Part shown: positions 51,975-61,373 of the stretch, piece by piece
Numbering within the stretch: position 1 is the first letter of the stretch
How the letters are laid out: every line of letters begins with the position of its first letter
Assembly: GCA_037143335.1 (NCBI GenBank)
Contig: JBAWZA010000015.1
Span: 1-64,000 of the forward strand
Reading direction: 5' to 3'
Source of the DNA: PALSA-1296 sp037143335
GTDB taxonomy: Bacteria; Bacteroidota; Ignavibacteria; Palsa-1295
Length of the DNA stretch: 64,000 nt
The notes under the pieces: generated by a model
Database searches by the model: none
What the model was told of the DNA's origin: nothing
What the model saw: the letters and a program-made list of their open reading frames with translations, nothing else
Made by a program: the position numbers and the translations under genes

Positions 51975-52815
51975 TTTTTCTCGACTCATCAAGCCTTCTC
52001 TTCTTGTCATAGTTCTGCTGTGCTCCGTACACACTTCTTATGCAAGTGATACTACTTCAATCAAGCGCTCGTTTTTTCAGACTATCGGAGACGACGTACT
52101 TATCTTTGGTGAAGACCTTGGCGCGTATGTCACTGCTCCGCTTCATTACACTGCGACAAATTGGGGACAAGCCGCATCTATTCTCGGGACTACCACACTT
52201 CTGATGGGAGCTGATCCCTGGGGCAGGGAGCAAGCACAAGCCGCATCGCATTCATCTGGATTTCAATCTTACATGACTGCAAGCCGGCAATACGGAGAGT
52301 TAGTAATTGCAGGAGGCTTGAGCGGTGCGACTTATTTAGGGGGTCTCTGTTTCAATGAACGCTCACTTCGCCTTACAGGTAGAGAGTTGATTGAAGGTTT
52401 AGCGTATGCCGGAGTGACGACAACAATTCTGAAAATCATTATCGGAAGGTCACGACCATTCACGGGTGATGGCGCGTATTCATTCAAACCATTTCAAATC
52501 AGTGACAGTCGAAATTCACTTCCTTCAGGACATACAACGGTTGCATTCACCGTCTCTTCGATTTTAGCCAGACGAATTAATAATCCAATTGCTACTGTTT
52601 TACTTTACTCGGCGGCGACATCAACGGCGTTCTCTCGGATGTACCATGATAAGCATTGGCTGAGTGATACGTTCTTGGGAGCAGCTATCGGCACAACGGC
52701 TGGATTTTTTGTAACCGGAAGAGACTTTGAGCGCGACAACAATACCGAGCCCAAATCGTCAAGCCTTGAGATCACTCCATACTTCGGAGGAATCGCAGCG
52801 CAATACCGATTCTAA
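51967..52815 (+). CDS. PAP2-family phosphatase, exported or membrane-associated
   Basis: A 282-residue protein. A signal peptide (KPSLLVIVLLCSVHTSYA) precedes hydrophobic segments and the three PAP2 motifs: KIIIGRSRPF, SLPSGHTTVAF and SRMYHDKHWLSD. The family removes phosphate from lipid phosphates such as undecaprenyl-PP or lipid A. The overlap with ppk1 suggests co-regulation; the ATG at 51967 is chosen for the signal peptide. It ends with an amphipathic strand (QYRF) reminiscent of outer-membrane proteins. Confidence 0.87.
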   Translation: MHSFSRLIKPSLLVIVLLCSVHTSYASDTTSIKRSFFQTIGDDVLIFGEDLGAYVTAPLHYTATNWGQAASILGTTTLLMGADPWGREQAQAASHSSGFQSYMTASRQYGELVIAGGLSGATYLGGLCFNERSLRLTGRELIEGLAYAGVTTTILKIIIGRSRPFTGDGAYSFKPFQISDSRNSLPSGHTTVAFTVSSILARRINNPIATVLLYSAATSTAFSRMYHDKHWLSDTFLGAAIGTTAGFFVTGRDFERDNNTEPKSSSLEITPYFGGIAAQYRF

Positions 52816-52817
52816 TT

Positions 52818-53558
52818 TTAGCGAGAGCTTCCGCCTGCTGTTGGTTCTTTTGCAGGAGCTACTTCCATAACGCTTCCAAGACTTTGCAATCTTGTATTCG
52901 GAAGATTTTTCATCTCATTATGCGTAACTATCGTATCAATGAGCATGTAATCTTTCGCTTGCTGTGGCGTCATGTAATTATCACGCTCGGAGTCCTTAGC
53001 GATCTCTGTGATATCTTTACCTGTATGATTCGAATAGATCTGGTACAACTCCTGGCGAGTCCGCATCATTTCTCTGGTGTAGATCTCAATATCAGATGCC
53101 TGACCTTGTGTGCCACCGAGAGGCTGATGGATCATGATGCGTGAATGAGGCAATGCGGCGCGCTTACCAGCAGCGCCACCAGCTAAGAGGAGCGATGCCA
53201 TCGAAGCTGCCATCCCCATGCACATCGTTGCGCACTGAGGCTTGATATATTGCATCGTATCATAGATCGCAAGTCCTGCTGAAACAGAGCCTCCGGGTGA
53301 GTTGATGTAAATATTAATATCCTTATCGGGATCTTCGGATTCCAAAAAGAGAAGCTGAGCAATGATGAGTCCGCTGATTTGGTCATCGATCGGAGTGCCA
53401 ATAAAGACAATGCGCTCCTTCAAAAGGCGCGAGTAAATATCGTAAGCCCGTTCCCCACGTGATGTCTGTTCGACAACCATAGGTACAAGTGCATTCGTAA
53501 ATCCGCCGCTAAATTGGCTTGTAAGACTGTGGTAGGTGTTCGTAAAAAGATCGTTCAT
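52818..53558 (-). CDS. clpP: ATP-dependent Clp protease proteolytic subunit
   Basis: Serine peptidase that forms the tetradecameric ClpP chamber. LVPMVVEQTSRGERAYDIYSRLL is the mature N-terminus; YINSPGGSVSAGLAIYD, the nucleophile Ser in CMGMAASMAS, the His in RIMIHQPLGG and the later Asp complete the triad. The 246-residue frame has an N-terminal extension of about 26 residues; the ATG at 53480 is an alternative start giving the common length. It follows trigger factor, the arrangement tig-clpP. Confidence 0.95.
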   Translation of the reverse strand: MNDLFTNTYHSLTSQFSGGFTNALVPMVVEQTSRGERAYDIYSRLLKERIVFIGTPIDDQISGLIIAQLLFLESEDPDKDINIYINSPGGSVSAGLAIYDTMQYIKPQCATMCMGMAASMASLLLAGGAAGKRAALPHSRIMIHQPLGGTQGQASDIEIYTREMMRTRQELYQIYSNHTGKDITEIAKDSERDNYMTPQQAKDYMLIDTIVTHNEMKNLPNTRLQSLGSVMEVAPAKEPTAGGSSR

Positions 53559-53646
53559 GGTAAAAATAATTTGTGATGTAGTATACACCGATTCGTCAGG
53601 TTCTGTTTCATAAAGAAATGTAGTGTAGAACTCGTCTCCAAGCTTG

Positions 53647-54924
53647 TTAATCAGCCAATTGCTTCTCGACGATTTTCATCTTTTCTTTTAATCTTGCTAC
53701 GAGTTTTTCGGACTTGACGCGTTCTTTGATCTCGTCGTTACCGAGGTAGTACTTTAGGATGTTTTCTTTTTCAATTCCGTATTGCGCGGCATCTTTCTCG
53801 GCAAGTGCGGTGAGGTCTTCTTCTGTTGCTTCGAGTGCTTCGGCTTCAACTAATTTATCGCGCAAGATGAGCCACTTGCCTCTGGTCTCGGCATTATTCC
53901 AACCGAGTTTGCGATATTCTTCTTCATTGAGACCGTAGTCTTCGGGATAACCACGACGCTTGTTCTCATCTTTCACCTCCTGAATCATCGAATCCAGAAG
54001 TGTGTGAGTAATCGTGCGTGGAACCTCGAACTCATGTAATTTCAGAAGTGCGTTCACCATGTTTGATTCGAGTGCTTCTGTTGAACGGCGCTTGGCATTT
54101 TCTTCAAGTTCTTCACGAATCATTAAGCGAACTTCAAGCTCGGTTGCGGCTTTATCGCGACTGATTTTTTTCGAAAATTCTTCCGTCATCTCAGGAAGAA
54201 TAACTTTTTCAATCTTATTGATCGTGATACTTACAAGCACATCTTTCTTTGGAATCGCAGGATCGTTGGATGTTTTTGGAAGTGTGATCGAGAATGTCTC
54301 ACCTGTCTTCTTGCCAATAAGTGCATCGCGCAACTCTGGCACAATCTGCGGATCACTTAAGTACAAATCATTCGCTTGCGGTGGGTGGATGTGTCCGTGC
54401 TCATCCTCTTCCGTTTCTGCAAATGTGATATTTACTATCGTCTCATTATCTTTAATCTCCGTCTCCTCTTCGCGAGTGGAGAAATTGAATCGGAGATAGT
54501 GCAACCGTTCGTCAACATCAGCATCGTTTACAGCGGCGACAGGTTGCTCGATTTCCGTACCTGCATACTCTTTGAGTTCAAACTCTGGCTTAACTTCATA
54601 AGCAATCTTGAAATGCGCGCCTTCACCATGATGGCGATGAAGATCCGTCATAACAGGTCTGCCAATTGCCTGAAGTTTTTCGGCTTCAGCATACTCCTGA
54701 AATTTTTCCTGCGCAATCTTTTCGAGAGCATCACCTTCAATCGCATCACCATGCAATTTCTTCACTACAGACATCGGAGCCTTGCCGGGTCTGAATCCAG
54801 GAAGTGAAAGCTTCGGACGCGTAGACCGATAAGCATCATCGAATGCCTTTACTACTTCTTCTTCGCCAATGAAAATTTCCAGTTCACGAAGAACCTGCGA
54901 CTTGTTTGTTACTTTAGCTTCCAA
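53647..54924 (-). CDS. tig: trigger factor
   Basis: Ribosome-associated chaperone and peptidyl-prolyl isomerase. The ribosome-binding signature LPGFRPGKAPMSVV is clear, followed by the FKBP-like domain (about 160-245) and the helical C-terminal arm. The frame stays open upstream through the tRNA-Leu gene, so the true start must be inside: TTG at 54924 gives LEAKVTNKSQVLREL and a length of 425 residues, close to E. coli (432). ATT at 54927 is the alternative. clpP follows on the same strand. Confidence 0.93.
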   Translation of the reverse strand: MEAKVTNKSQVLRELEIFIGEEEVVKAFDDAYRSTRPKLSLPGFRPGKAPMSVVKKLHGDAIEGDALEKIAQEKFQEYAEAEKLQAIGRPVMTDLHRHHGEGAHFKIAYEVKPEFELKEYAGTEIEQPVAAVNDADVDERLHYLRFNFSTREEETEIKDNETIVNITFAETEEDEHGHIHPPQANDLYLSDPQIVPELRDALIGKKTGETFSITLPKTSNDPAIPKKDVLVSITINKIEKVILPEMTEEFSKKISRDKAATELEVRLMIREELEENAKRRSTEALESNMVNALLKLHEFEVPRTITHTLLDSMIQEVKDENKRRGYPEDYGLNEEEYRKLGWNNAETRGKWLILRDKLVEAEALEATEEDLTALAEKDAAQYGIEKENILKYYLGNDEIKERVKSEKLVARLKEKMKIVEKQLAD

Positions 54925-54956
54925 AATGTGTTTATTAGGTGTTGTGAGTTGTTTAG

Positions 54957-55038
54957 TGCCGGAGACAGGACTTGAACCTGCACATGTCACCATACCAGAT
55001 CCTAAGTCTGGCGCGTCTGCCAATTTCGCCACTCCGGC
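54957..55038 (-). tRNA. tRNA-Leu (TAG anticodon)
   Basis: On the minus strand a class II tRNA folds: acceptor GCCGGAG/CTCCGGC, D arm with TTGGCAGACGC, anticodon loop CTTAGGA (anticodon TAG), a long variable arm (TATGGTGACATGT region), and T loop TTCAAGT. Discriminator A at 54957; CCA is not encoded. It lies 32 bases upstream of the trigger-factor start on the same strand, so the two may share a transcript. Confidence 0.96.
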
Positions 55039-55240
55039 AATCGGGAAGGCCGTTTTAATGGGTTTCCTTCCAAAATGGAGTGTGAAAACACCTCAGATGC
55101 CAACAATGTTGCACTCCTGAGAAATGGAACATTTCCTTCCCGTAGTGGCTTTGTATTTAATACTATTGAGTGTTGTGACATTCGTTACTGCTGGTATTCA
55201 TCCTCGGATGAAGTTAATTTTTTTTGGGAGTTCTACATCC

Positions 55241-57346
55241 ATGATAAAACGACTACTATTTGTTTTGGGTATTTTGGTTTGTTCGGGTTCAGCGTTTGCT
55301 CAGTGGAGTTCGGACTCGACGGTGAATACGCCCGTTTGTACCGCACTCGGATCACAACAAAATCCTCAAGCATGTGCTGATAATGCAAATGGAATTATCA
55401 TTGTATGGGAAGATTTGCGCAATGGCAATTTTGATATTTACGCCCAGAAACTGAATTCCAATGGTGTCCCTCAATGGACGATCAACGGAGTTAATATCTG
55501 CAACTCCTTAGCAGCGCAAACAGCACCGGTTATTTGCACCGATGGCGGTGGCGGAGCATACGTAGCATGGAAAGATACTCGCACAGCCGCAAACGGCACA
55601 GATATTTTTGCGCAGCATATTAATTCTGACGGATCGCTTGCCTACGGAGCTTCCGGAGCTGGAGTAGCAATTACGAAAGATGTCGGTCCCCCGGATAATC
55701 TCACAATTTGCTCTGACGGAAATGGAAATGCGTTTGTCGCATGGCAAGATAGCCGTTCAAGCATTTCACCATCGTCAACCCGACCTGATATTTGGATGAA
55801 TAAGCTCACTGGTGGTGGTGTAGCGTGGGGCGATCAAGGCGTTGGCGTGATTTCACAAACTCTTCAGCAGACTTCCCCAAAAATTGTCAGCGATGGAACC
55901 GGTGGTTGCTTTCTCGTTTGGGTTAATGGCGGATTACCTGCGGCATCAATATGGGCTAATAGAATTAATGCCAACGGAAGCCCACAGTGGGCTTCGCCAG
56001 GCGTACAGGTATTTGGAGTGACAAGTGGAAGTCTGAATGCCTCGAAAGATCCTCAAGTCGCACGTGATGGAAGCCAGTTATGTGTGACGTGGGAGCAGAA
56101 TAATACTGATAATACTGTGAAGGGTCTGAATATTCTTGCTAACCGCATAAAGTCTGATGGTACATTGCTGTGGGGAAACTCCACAGCTGGATCTGAAATT
56201 TCTACAGATTGGGCTGGCGATCAAATCAATGCCGTCGTCTTTCCCGATGACTCCGTTGACGCATCAGGCAACGGTGGCTTGCTTGTGGTTTACGAAAATT
56301 ACATTTCATCGCGTGACATTGTGATGACAAGGCTCATGCCTGACGGTATTTCGTTGAAGCCTGCGGTTCCGAATCAACTCTTCGGTGTATGCAACATGAC
56401 CGGTGATCAGTCTGCGCCAAAAGCAGTGAAGACTGCGAATAGCGAGGTGTTGATCGTTTGGAATGATAATCGCAATTCTGTGAATTCAACTCCGTACTCA
56501 TCTATCTACGCTCAACGTTGCGACAAGACACCGAAGCGCTTGATGGGACCACTGCCTTCGTTCTCGTCGTGGGGAGTCGCAGTTAGTAATAAAGTTGGTG
56601 GGAATGCAGATCAGGTACAACTTGTCTCTCGCACGAACGGCGCGATAGCAGTCTGGCGTGACGGCAGAAATGCGACAACCGATATTTATGCCCAACTCAT
56701 TTTCAAAGATGGCTCGCTTCCGATTGAACTATCGAATTTTTCTCTTCGCTCATCAGAAGTCGGAAAGGTAATTGTTGATTGGCAGACAGCAAGCGAAAAA
56801 GATAATGCAGGTTTTGAAATTGAGCGGAGACTTATCTCTGATGCTTCGGCATCAAATGCATATGAAATAATTGGTTCATATCAAAATGAATCGACGCTTC
56901 GTGGAGCAGGTTCGTCGAACGTCGAGCGAAATTATTCATTCATTGACCAACCCGGCAAAGGAGGAGTGTATGAGTATCGCTTGATAGATATTTCTCTTGA
57001 TGGCGAACGCATCACCCATGAGCCGAAATCTATCGAAGTTGGAAAGAGTATATTGAATGTACATTCAGTAGGAGCCTCACAACCGAATCCTTTCTTTGAT
57101 AAGACGCTAATCCCACTGACGTTAGCCTCTGATGCTATCGTGAGCGTTGAAATCTACGACGTGTTAGGCAGAGTAGTAGTAACACCTTATCACAATGTGC
57201 CGATGAGTGCAGGCACACATCAGTTGACCGTAAACTCAACTGGTCTCGGTGTAACAGGAAATTATTCCTGCCTCGTCACCGTGACAGATTCACGTACTGG
57301 AGAACCCATATACACGAACCGTCAATCTCTTATAGTTAATCGGTAA
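55241..57346 (+). CDS. T9SS cargo with propeller repeats
   Basis: A 701-residue exported protein. A signal peptide (IKRLLFVLGILVCSGSAFAQ) is followed by six to seven repeats with the pattern DG-GG-F-VW-D-R, D-YAQ-I--NG--QW (for example VWEDLRNGNFDIYAQKLN and VWNDNRNSVNSTPYSSIYAQ), suggesting a beta-propeller. An Ig-like segment (SLPIELSNFSLRSSEVGKVI) precedes the T9SS sorting domain: SQPNPFFDKTLIPL, IYDVLGRVVV, ending SLIVNR. The ATG at 55241 fits the signal peptide. No enzymatic motif is seen. Confidence 0.82.
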   Translation: MIKRLLFVLGILVCSGSAFAQWSSDSTVNTPVCTALGSQQNPQACADNANGIIIVWEDLRNGNFDIYAQKLNSNGVPQWTINGVNICNSLAAQTAPVICTDGGGGAYVAWKDTRTAANGTDIFAQHINSDGSLAYGASGAGVAITKDVGPPDNLTICSDGNGNAFVAWQDSRSSISPSSTRPDIWMNKLTGGGVAWGDQGVGVISQTLQQTSPKIVSDGTGGCFLVWVNGGLPAASIWANRINANGSPQWASPGVQVFGVTSGSLNASKDPQVARDGSQLCVTWEQNNTDNTVKGLNILANRIKSDGTLLWGNSTAGSEISTDWAGDQINAVVFPDDSVDASGNGGLLVVYENYISSRDIVMTRLMPDGISLKPAVPNQLFGVCNMTGDQSAPKAVKTANSEVLIVWNDNRNSVNSTPYSSIYAQRCDKTPKRLMGPLPSFSSWGVAVSNKVGGNADQVQLVSRTNGAIAVWRDGRNATTDIYAQLIFKDGSLPIELSNFSLRSSEVGKVIVDWQTASEKDNAGFEIERRLISDASASNAYEIIGSYQNESTLRGAGSSNVERNYSFIDQPGKGGVYEYRLIDISLDGERITHEPKSIEVGKSILNVHSVGASQPNPFFDKTLIPLTLASDAIVSVEIYDVLGRVVVTPYHNVPMSAGTHQLTVNSTGLGVTGNYSCLVTVTDSRTGEPIYTNRQSLIVNR

Positions 57347-57360
57347 ACCAATGGCACGGG

Positions 57361-58524
57361 TTATGCGTGCAAAGCCTGAGTTACTTTATTCGCGGCATCG
57401 GTAAGTCCTTTTGCCACGAGGAAATTCATTCCGCTTTGCTCTAAGATCTTTCCTGCTTCGATAGCATTTGTACCCTCTAAGCGCACAACGATCGGGACGT
57501 GTGGCTTGACAACACGTGAAGCCTCGACGACTCCAGTTGCGACTCTGTCGCACCGAACAATTCCACCAAAGATGTTGATGAGGATTGCCTTTACGTTCGG
57601 ATCGCTCAAGATAATTCTGAATCCTGCTGCTACCGTCTCTGCATTTGCTCCGCCCCCAACGTCGAGGAAGTTCGCAGGATCGCCACCGGCAAGTTTGATA
57701 ATATCCATCGTGCCCATCGCAAGCCCTGCACCATTGACCATGCAACCAACGTTGCCATCGAGTTTGATATAATTCAAATTTGATTTTGATGCTTCAACCT
57801 CAAGTGGATCTTCTTCATCAAGATCACGAAGCGCCGCATATTCGGGATGGCGATACATTGCATTATCATCAAAATTTACTTTCGCATCTAATGCAATCAT
57901 TTGTTGCTCTTTTGTGAGCACAAGTGGATTGATCTCGAAGAGAGAAGCATCTGTTTCTTCGTATGCTTTGTAGAGAGCCTTAATAAATTTCACGCATTGC
58001 TTGAAGGCTTCACCAGAAAGACCCAGAGCGAATGACAACTCACGAGCCTGAAACTCGCGCAATCCTTCGGTTGGGTGAATGAAGACCTTTATGATCTTCT
58101 CTGGATTCTCTTCGGCTACTTTTTCGATCTCCATTCCGCCTTCGGTAGAAACCATGATACAATTTCTGCCTGAGGCGCGATCGAGTACGATACCAGCGTA
58201 AAATTCTTTCTCAATATTTACACCCTGTTCAACGAGCAAACGCTTTACCAATCTTCCTTCAGCACCTGTCTGATGTGTGACAAGTGTCATGCCGAGTATT
58301 TGGGATGCATACTCGCGAACTTCATCGATATTTTTTGCAACTTTCACTCCACCGCCCTTGCCTCTGCCACCAGCATGGATTTGAGCCTTGACAACGGAGA
58401 CCGCAGTCGGTAATTTTTTCGCGGCAGCAACTGCTTCGTCAACAGTGTAAGCAACGTAACCTTCTGGAACAGGCACACCAAATTTCTTTAAAATATCTTT
58501 TCCCTGATGTTCGTGGATTTTCAT
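57361..58524 (-). CDS. sucC: succinyl-CoA synthetase, ADP-forming, beta subunit
   Basis: A 387-residue ATP-grasp enzyme of the TCA cycle converting succinyl-CoA to succinate with ATP formation. KIHEHQGKDILKKFGVPVPEG opens it; VKAQIHAGGRGKGGGVKVA holds the ATP-grasp loop, LFEINPLV and DAKVNFDDNA the metal-binding part, and GCMVNGAGLAMGTMDIIK and NIFGGIVRCD the C-terminal domain. Length equals E. coli SucC (388). The alpha subunit is not adjacent. A TATTTTTG -7 element lies 33 bases upstream. Confidence 0.96.
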   Translation of the reverse strand: MKIHEHQGKDILKKFGVPVPEGYVAYTVDEAVAAAKKLPTAVSVVKAQIHAGGRGKGGGVKVAKNIDEVREYASQILGMTLVTHQTGAEGRLVKRLLVEQGVNIEKEFYAGIVLDRASGRNCIMVSTEGGMEIEKVAEENPEKIIKVFIHPTEGLREFQARELSFALGLSGEAFKQCVKFIKALYKAYEETDASLFEINPLVLTKEQQMIALDAKVNFDDNAMYRHPEYAALRDLDEEDPLEVEASKSNLNYIKLDGNVGCMVNGAGLAMGTMDIIKLAGGDPANFLDVGGGANAETVAAGFRIILSDPNVKAILINIFGGIVRCDRVATGVVEASRVVKPHVPIVVRLEGTNAIEAGKILEQSGMNFLVAKGLTDAANKVTQALHA

Positions 58525-58556
58525 TCGATCGGTATCTTATGTATAAGTAATGGGTG

Positions 58557-58564
58557 CAAAAATA
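58557..58564 (-). promoter_or_regulatory. -7 promoter element TATTTTTG of sucC
   Basis: Minus-strand TATTTTTG matches TAnnTTTG and lies 33 bases before the sucC ATG. No convincing -33 TTTG is seen at the expected spacing. Confidence 0.45.
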
Positions 58565-58612
58565 CGAAGAAATAGGGCGGAGAGGTGGAAATATCGGGTA
58601 TTCAGGCTTTAA

Positions 58613-58658
58613 TCCTCCGCCTTTTGAAGTCGAAGACTCGCCGAGGAGAGGCGGAGGA
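58613..58658. repeat. hairpin TCCTCCGCCT...AGGCGGAGGA
   Basis: TCCTCCGCCT (58613-58622) is the exact reverse complement of AGGCGGAGGA (58649-58658). The 26-base interior contains GAAGTCGAAGACTC, which is also present, reverse complemented and diverged, at about 60558-60573, so it seems to be a dispersed family. It sits just beyond the stop of the PorE-like gene. Confidence 0.65.
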
Positions 58659-58669
58659 ATTGGGTACAA

Positions 58670-60469
58670 CTACCTTATAAACTTAAACTCCACTCTCCGA
58701 TTCAGTGCTCTGCCTTCGTCGGTGTCGTTCGAGGCAACAGGCAGTGCTTTGCCATAACCTTTGGCGGCGAGCATATCTTTATTGCAACCAATACTGACTA
58801 AATATGCAACCACCGATTGCGTGCGCTTTTTGGAAAGTTCGAGATTATAGGCGTCTGATCCTTTATCATCTGTATGTCCACCGATTTCTGTACGGGCATC
58901 CGGATTCTTTTTCAATATCTCTGCAAGACGCTTGAGTTCAGCATAGGATTCGGTTTTGAGTTCTGCTTTGTCATATTCAAAGAAAATATTATTAAGCCTG
59001 ACTGCCGTCTCCTTTTCGCGCATAGATTTAATCGAGACTAATGTAATATTTTCTGTGAGATGCACAGCCTCCGTCTTGCCAGAAAGGTCAACGCTTTTTG
59101 AGACAGGGTAATAACCTTGTTTCTCGGCGTAGTATCCATAATTTTTTCCGAGTGGCAATGTAATAAAATAATCACCCGTCTGAGGATCGCTCTTCAACTC
59201 GCCGACATTCCGAAGTGATGAGAGATCATCCCATTTAATAGCGGCATCAAGTTTGTTGCCGTTCTCGTCAGTGACTTTGCCGGTAATGACAGCCACTGGC
59301 GCAGGTTTGGCGGCGGCGGTAAGTGACATACTATAAATATCACCCTGTCCGTTACCATCTGGGCGATTATCCAAACTGAGATATGCTGTCATGCCATCAG
59401 TCGAAACTCTATATCCAAAATTATCTGCGCCGTTATTTATTTCTTTCCCTAAGTTCACAGGTTCACTCCACTCCGTCCACGAATCTTCTTTGAGGCGAAC
59501 AGACTTGTAGATGTCTGTCATGCCAAGACCGGCGTGACCATCCGATACAAAATAAAGCGTCTTACCATCGGGATGTAAGTAGGGTTTGCGTTCGGAGTAA
59601 GGAGTGTTCACCGTCGGTCCAAGATTTATAGGCTCACCCCATTCATCGCCATTTTTAAATGAGATATAAATATCTGTGTTACCTGCATTGTCACCATGGA
59701 AGAGTACACCTTTTTCGTGATACTCGCCAACCCCGCCCTTACGGTCCGAAGTAAAGATAATCGCTTTACCGTCGCTTGTCATAAAGCCATCTGATTCGAA
59801 ATCCTCTGTGTTGACAGGTTTTGGTAGATGCTTCACAACATCCCATTTACCGTCGGCATCTTTATCAGAATAAAAAATATCACCACTACCGAAGCTTCCA
59901 TCATAATTTCCGAATAAGAATATTCTGCTGCCGTCGGCGGATATTCCGTTCACGGATTCACTGCTCCGCGTATCAACATTCTTCCCAATATAGATTGCAT
60001 CGGTCCAACTCCCATCATGGTATTCAGAGAGCATCACATCTTCGTCCGATTTTTCATTTTCATCAGGATTATCTCTGGTAAAATATAACTTCATTCCATC
60101 GGCGCTGATGACGGGACTAAACTCATCTCTACTGGTATTCACACCCGAACCGAGATTCTTAAGTGTTAGGTGTTCGATGGGTGCTTCAAGGATTTCGATA
60201 ATCTTATCAAACCGATTTTGCATCGCAGGAAATTTGGGTTTATATTTTTTGAAAATATCAATAGCACTCGACCAATCACCTTTCTTGATCGGGTGATATG
60301 CTAATCGTTGAACTGCAACAAAGGCATCTTCCGAAGGGGCCTCCTTCTCGGCGTACTCTACATACTCGTGATAGTTATCATCGTTCGGAACACGCACTAA
60401 ATTGGGCTGTGCAAAGGAAAGTGACACCGTGAAAAGTATGAAAAGAAATACCGTGATACGTGAGCGCAT
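58670..60469 (-). CDS. porE: PorE-like OmpA-family protein (TPR-like, PD40, CRD, OmpA)
   Basis: A 599-residue exported protein. The signal peptide (SRITVFLFILFTVSLSFAQ) is followed by a TPR-like helical region (about 35-95), PD40 propeller repeats (ISADGMKLYFTRD, MTSDGKAIIFTSDRKGG, LHPDGKTLYFVSDGHAG), a carboxypeptidase-regulatory domain (GKVTDENGNKLDAAIKWD) and a C-terminal OmpA domain (IFFEYDKAELKTESYAEL, TEIGGHTDDKGS). This is the domain order of PorE, the T9SS component linking the machine to peptidoglycan. PorE of Porphyromonas is a lipoprotein, whereas here no lipobox is seen. A paralogue without TPR lies at 33550-35097. Confidence 0.75.
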   Translation of the reverse strand: MRSRITVFLFILFTVSLSFAQPNLVRVPNDDNYHEYVEYAEKEAPSEDAFVAVQRLAYHPIKKGDWSSAIDIFKKYKPKFPAMQNRFDKIIEILEAPIEHLTLKNLGSGVNTSRDEFSPVISADGMKLYFTRDNPDENEKSDEDVMLSEYHDGSWTDAIYIGKNVDTRSSESVNGISADGSRIFLFGNYDGSFGSGDIFYSDKDADGKWDVVKHLPKPVNTEDFESDGFMTSDGKAIIFTSDRKGGVGEYHEKGVLFHGDNAGNTDIYISFKNGDEWGEPINLGPTVNTPYSERKPYLHPDGKTLYFVSDGHAGLGMTDIYKSVRLKEDSWTEWSEPVNLGKEINNGADNFGYRVSTDGMTAYLSLDNRPDGNGQGDIYSMSLTAAAKPAPVAVITGKVTDENGNKLDAAIKWDDLSSLRNVGELKSDPQTGDYFITLPLGKNYGYYAEKQGYYPVSKSVDLSGKTEAVHLTENITLVSIKSMREKETAVRLNNIFFEYDKAELKTESYAELKRLAEILKKNPDARTEIGGHTDDKGSDAYNLELSKKRTQSVVAYLVSIGCNKDMLAAKGYGKALPVASNDTDEGRALNRRVEFKFIR

Positions 60470-60501
60470 AGTGCAAGGTGTTGTGAAAAAAATTATTATT
60501 A

Positions 60502-60509
60502 CAAAAATA
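60502..60509 (-). promoter_or_regulatory. -7 promoter element TATTTTTG of the PorE-like gene
   Basis: Minus-strand TATTTTTG, 33 bases before the ATG at 60469, the same sequence and distance as for sucC. A TTGG about 22 bases further upstream could be the -33 element. Confidence 0.45.
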
Positions 60510-60551
60510 CGTACAATTTGCAACGAGCGCTCCAAGCGCTTCAAAAAACGC

Positions 60552-60587
60552 TCCCCGTGAGTCTTCGACTTGAAAAAGGAGTGGGGA
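60552..60587. repeat. degenerate hairpin repeat between porE-like and sigma genes
   Basis: TCCCC (60552-60556) and GGGGA (60583-60587) flank GAGTCTTCGACTTGAAAAAGG, which resembles the interior of the repeat at 58613-58658 in reverse orientation. The stem is short and the copy is diverged. Confidence 0.4.
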
Positions 60588-60603
60588 TTTTTTGGGACAA
60601 AAA

Positions 60604-60628
60604 AAAGGGCACACTATGTGTACCCTTT
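60604..60628 (-). terminator. rho-independent terminator of the ECF sigma gene
   Basis: AAAGGG (60604-60609) and CCCTTT (60623-60628), extended by ACAC/GTGT with one mismatch, form a hairpin 23 bases beyond the sigma-factor stop. On the minus strand it is followed by a T run. Confidence 0.75.
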
Positions 60629-60650
60629 TTCCATCTCCGTTTTGGAGTTA

Positions 60651-61373
60651 TTAATTTTTATGGATCTTCGCTATCGCTCCGATGCCGCCAGCTAATGCAA
60701 GTTCTTCATCATGCTTGGCTTTGCGATGACGCTCTTCGTCAACGTTATAGCCTCTGATCCGAGCGTACTCGATGAGCTTCGAACGCAACAGTTTTCTGCC
60801 GCGGTGAAGTCTTGAACGTACCGTACCGATAGGGCAATCGACGAACTCGGCAATTTCCTCGTAGGTGAATCCTTCGATGTCACACAGAATGACAACCGTG
60901 CGGAAATCCTCAGGCAATGATTCGACTGCGCGAGTCAGATCGTCATCTAAAAGATTACGATACAGACGTGCTTCCATATCGTTCGGGTCAGTATATTCCG
61001 AACGGATGGTGTTGTAAAAATTCTGAATGTCCTCGTAATCAACTTTATCCGGTTCTTTCGATTCCTTACGATAGATGTTGATATAGGAATTCTTCATGAT
61101 GCGGAATAACCATGCCTTACAATTCGTGCCGGGTTCGAACTTATCCCAGAAACGATATGCCTTCATGTAGGTCTCCTGGAGGAGATCATTCGCATCATCG
61201 GGGTCGCTTGTCATGCGGAGGGCAAAATTAAACAACGCCGTAACGTGCGGCATAGCCTCGCGCTCGAAATCGCGATGCCGCTCACGAAGAGTCTTATCAT
61301 CCAAGGTGTTTGCCCGGATCATCTCTTCCTCTCTCTTCCCGTCCCTCATCTTCACGCTTTTATCCTTTATCAT
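60651..61373 (-). CDS. ECF-type sigma-70 family RNA polymerase sigma factor
   Basis: A 240-residue sigma factor. Region 2 (about 38-115) contains DDANDLLQETYMKAYRFWDKF and the -10-recognition part KAWLFRIMKNSYINIYRK; region 4 (about 165-220) has CDIEGFTYEEIAEFVDCPIGTVRSRLHRGRKLL (part). A charged, Ala/Gly-ending tail (about 220-240) is additional. No anti-sigma gene follows; a terminator lies directly downstream, so control is by other means or a distant gene. In Porphyromonas the sigma factor SigP works with PorX; whether this one does so is only a hypothesis. Confidence 0.9.
   Translation of the reverse strand: MIKDKSVKMRDGKREEEMIRANTLDDKTLRERHRDFEREAMPHVTALFNFALRMTSDPDDANDLLQETYMKAYRFWDKFEPGTNCKAWLFRIMKNSYINIYRKESKEPDKVDYEDIQNFYNTIRSEYTDPNDMEARLYRNLLDDDLTRAVESLPEDFRTVVILCDIEGFTYEEIAEFVDCPIGTVRSRLHRGRKLLRSKLIEYARIRGYNVDEERHRKAKHDEELALAGGIGAIAKIHKN

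Noticed and set aside
54925..55032. N-terminal extension of trigger factor starting MAKLADAPDLGSGM
   Set aside because: It is the translation of the tRNA-Leu gene on the same strand and not part of the protein.
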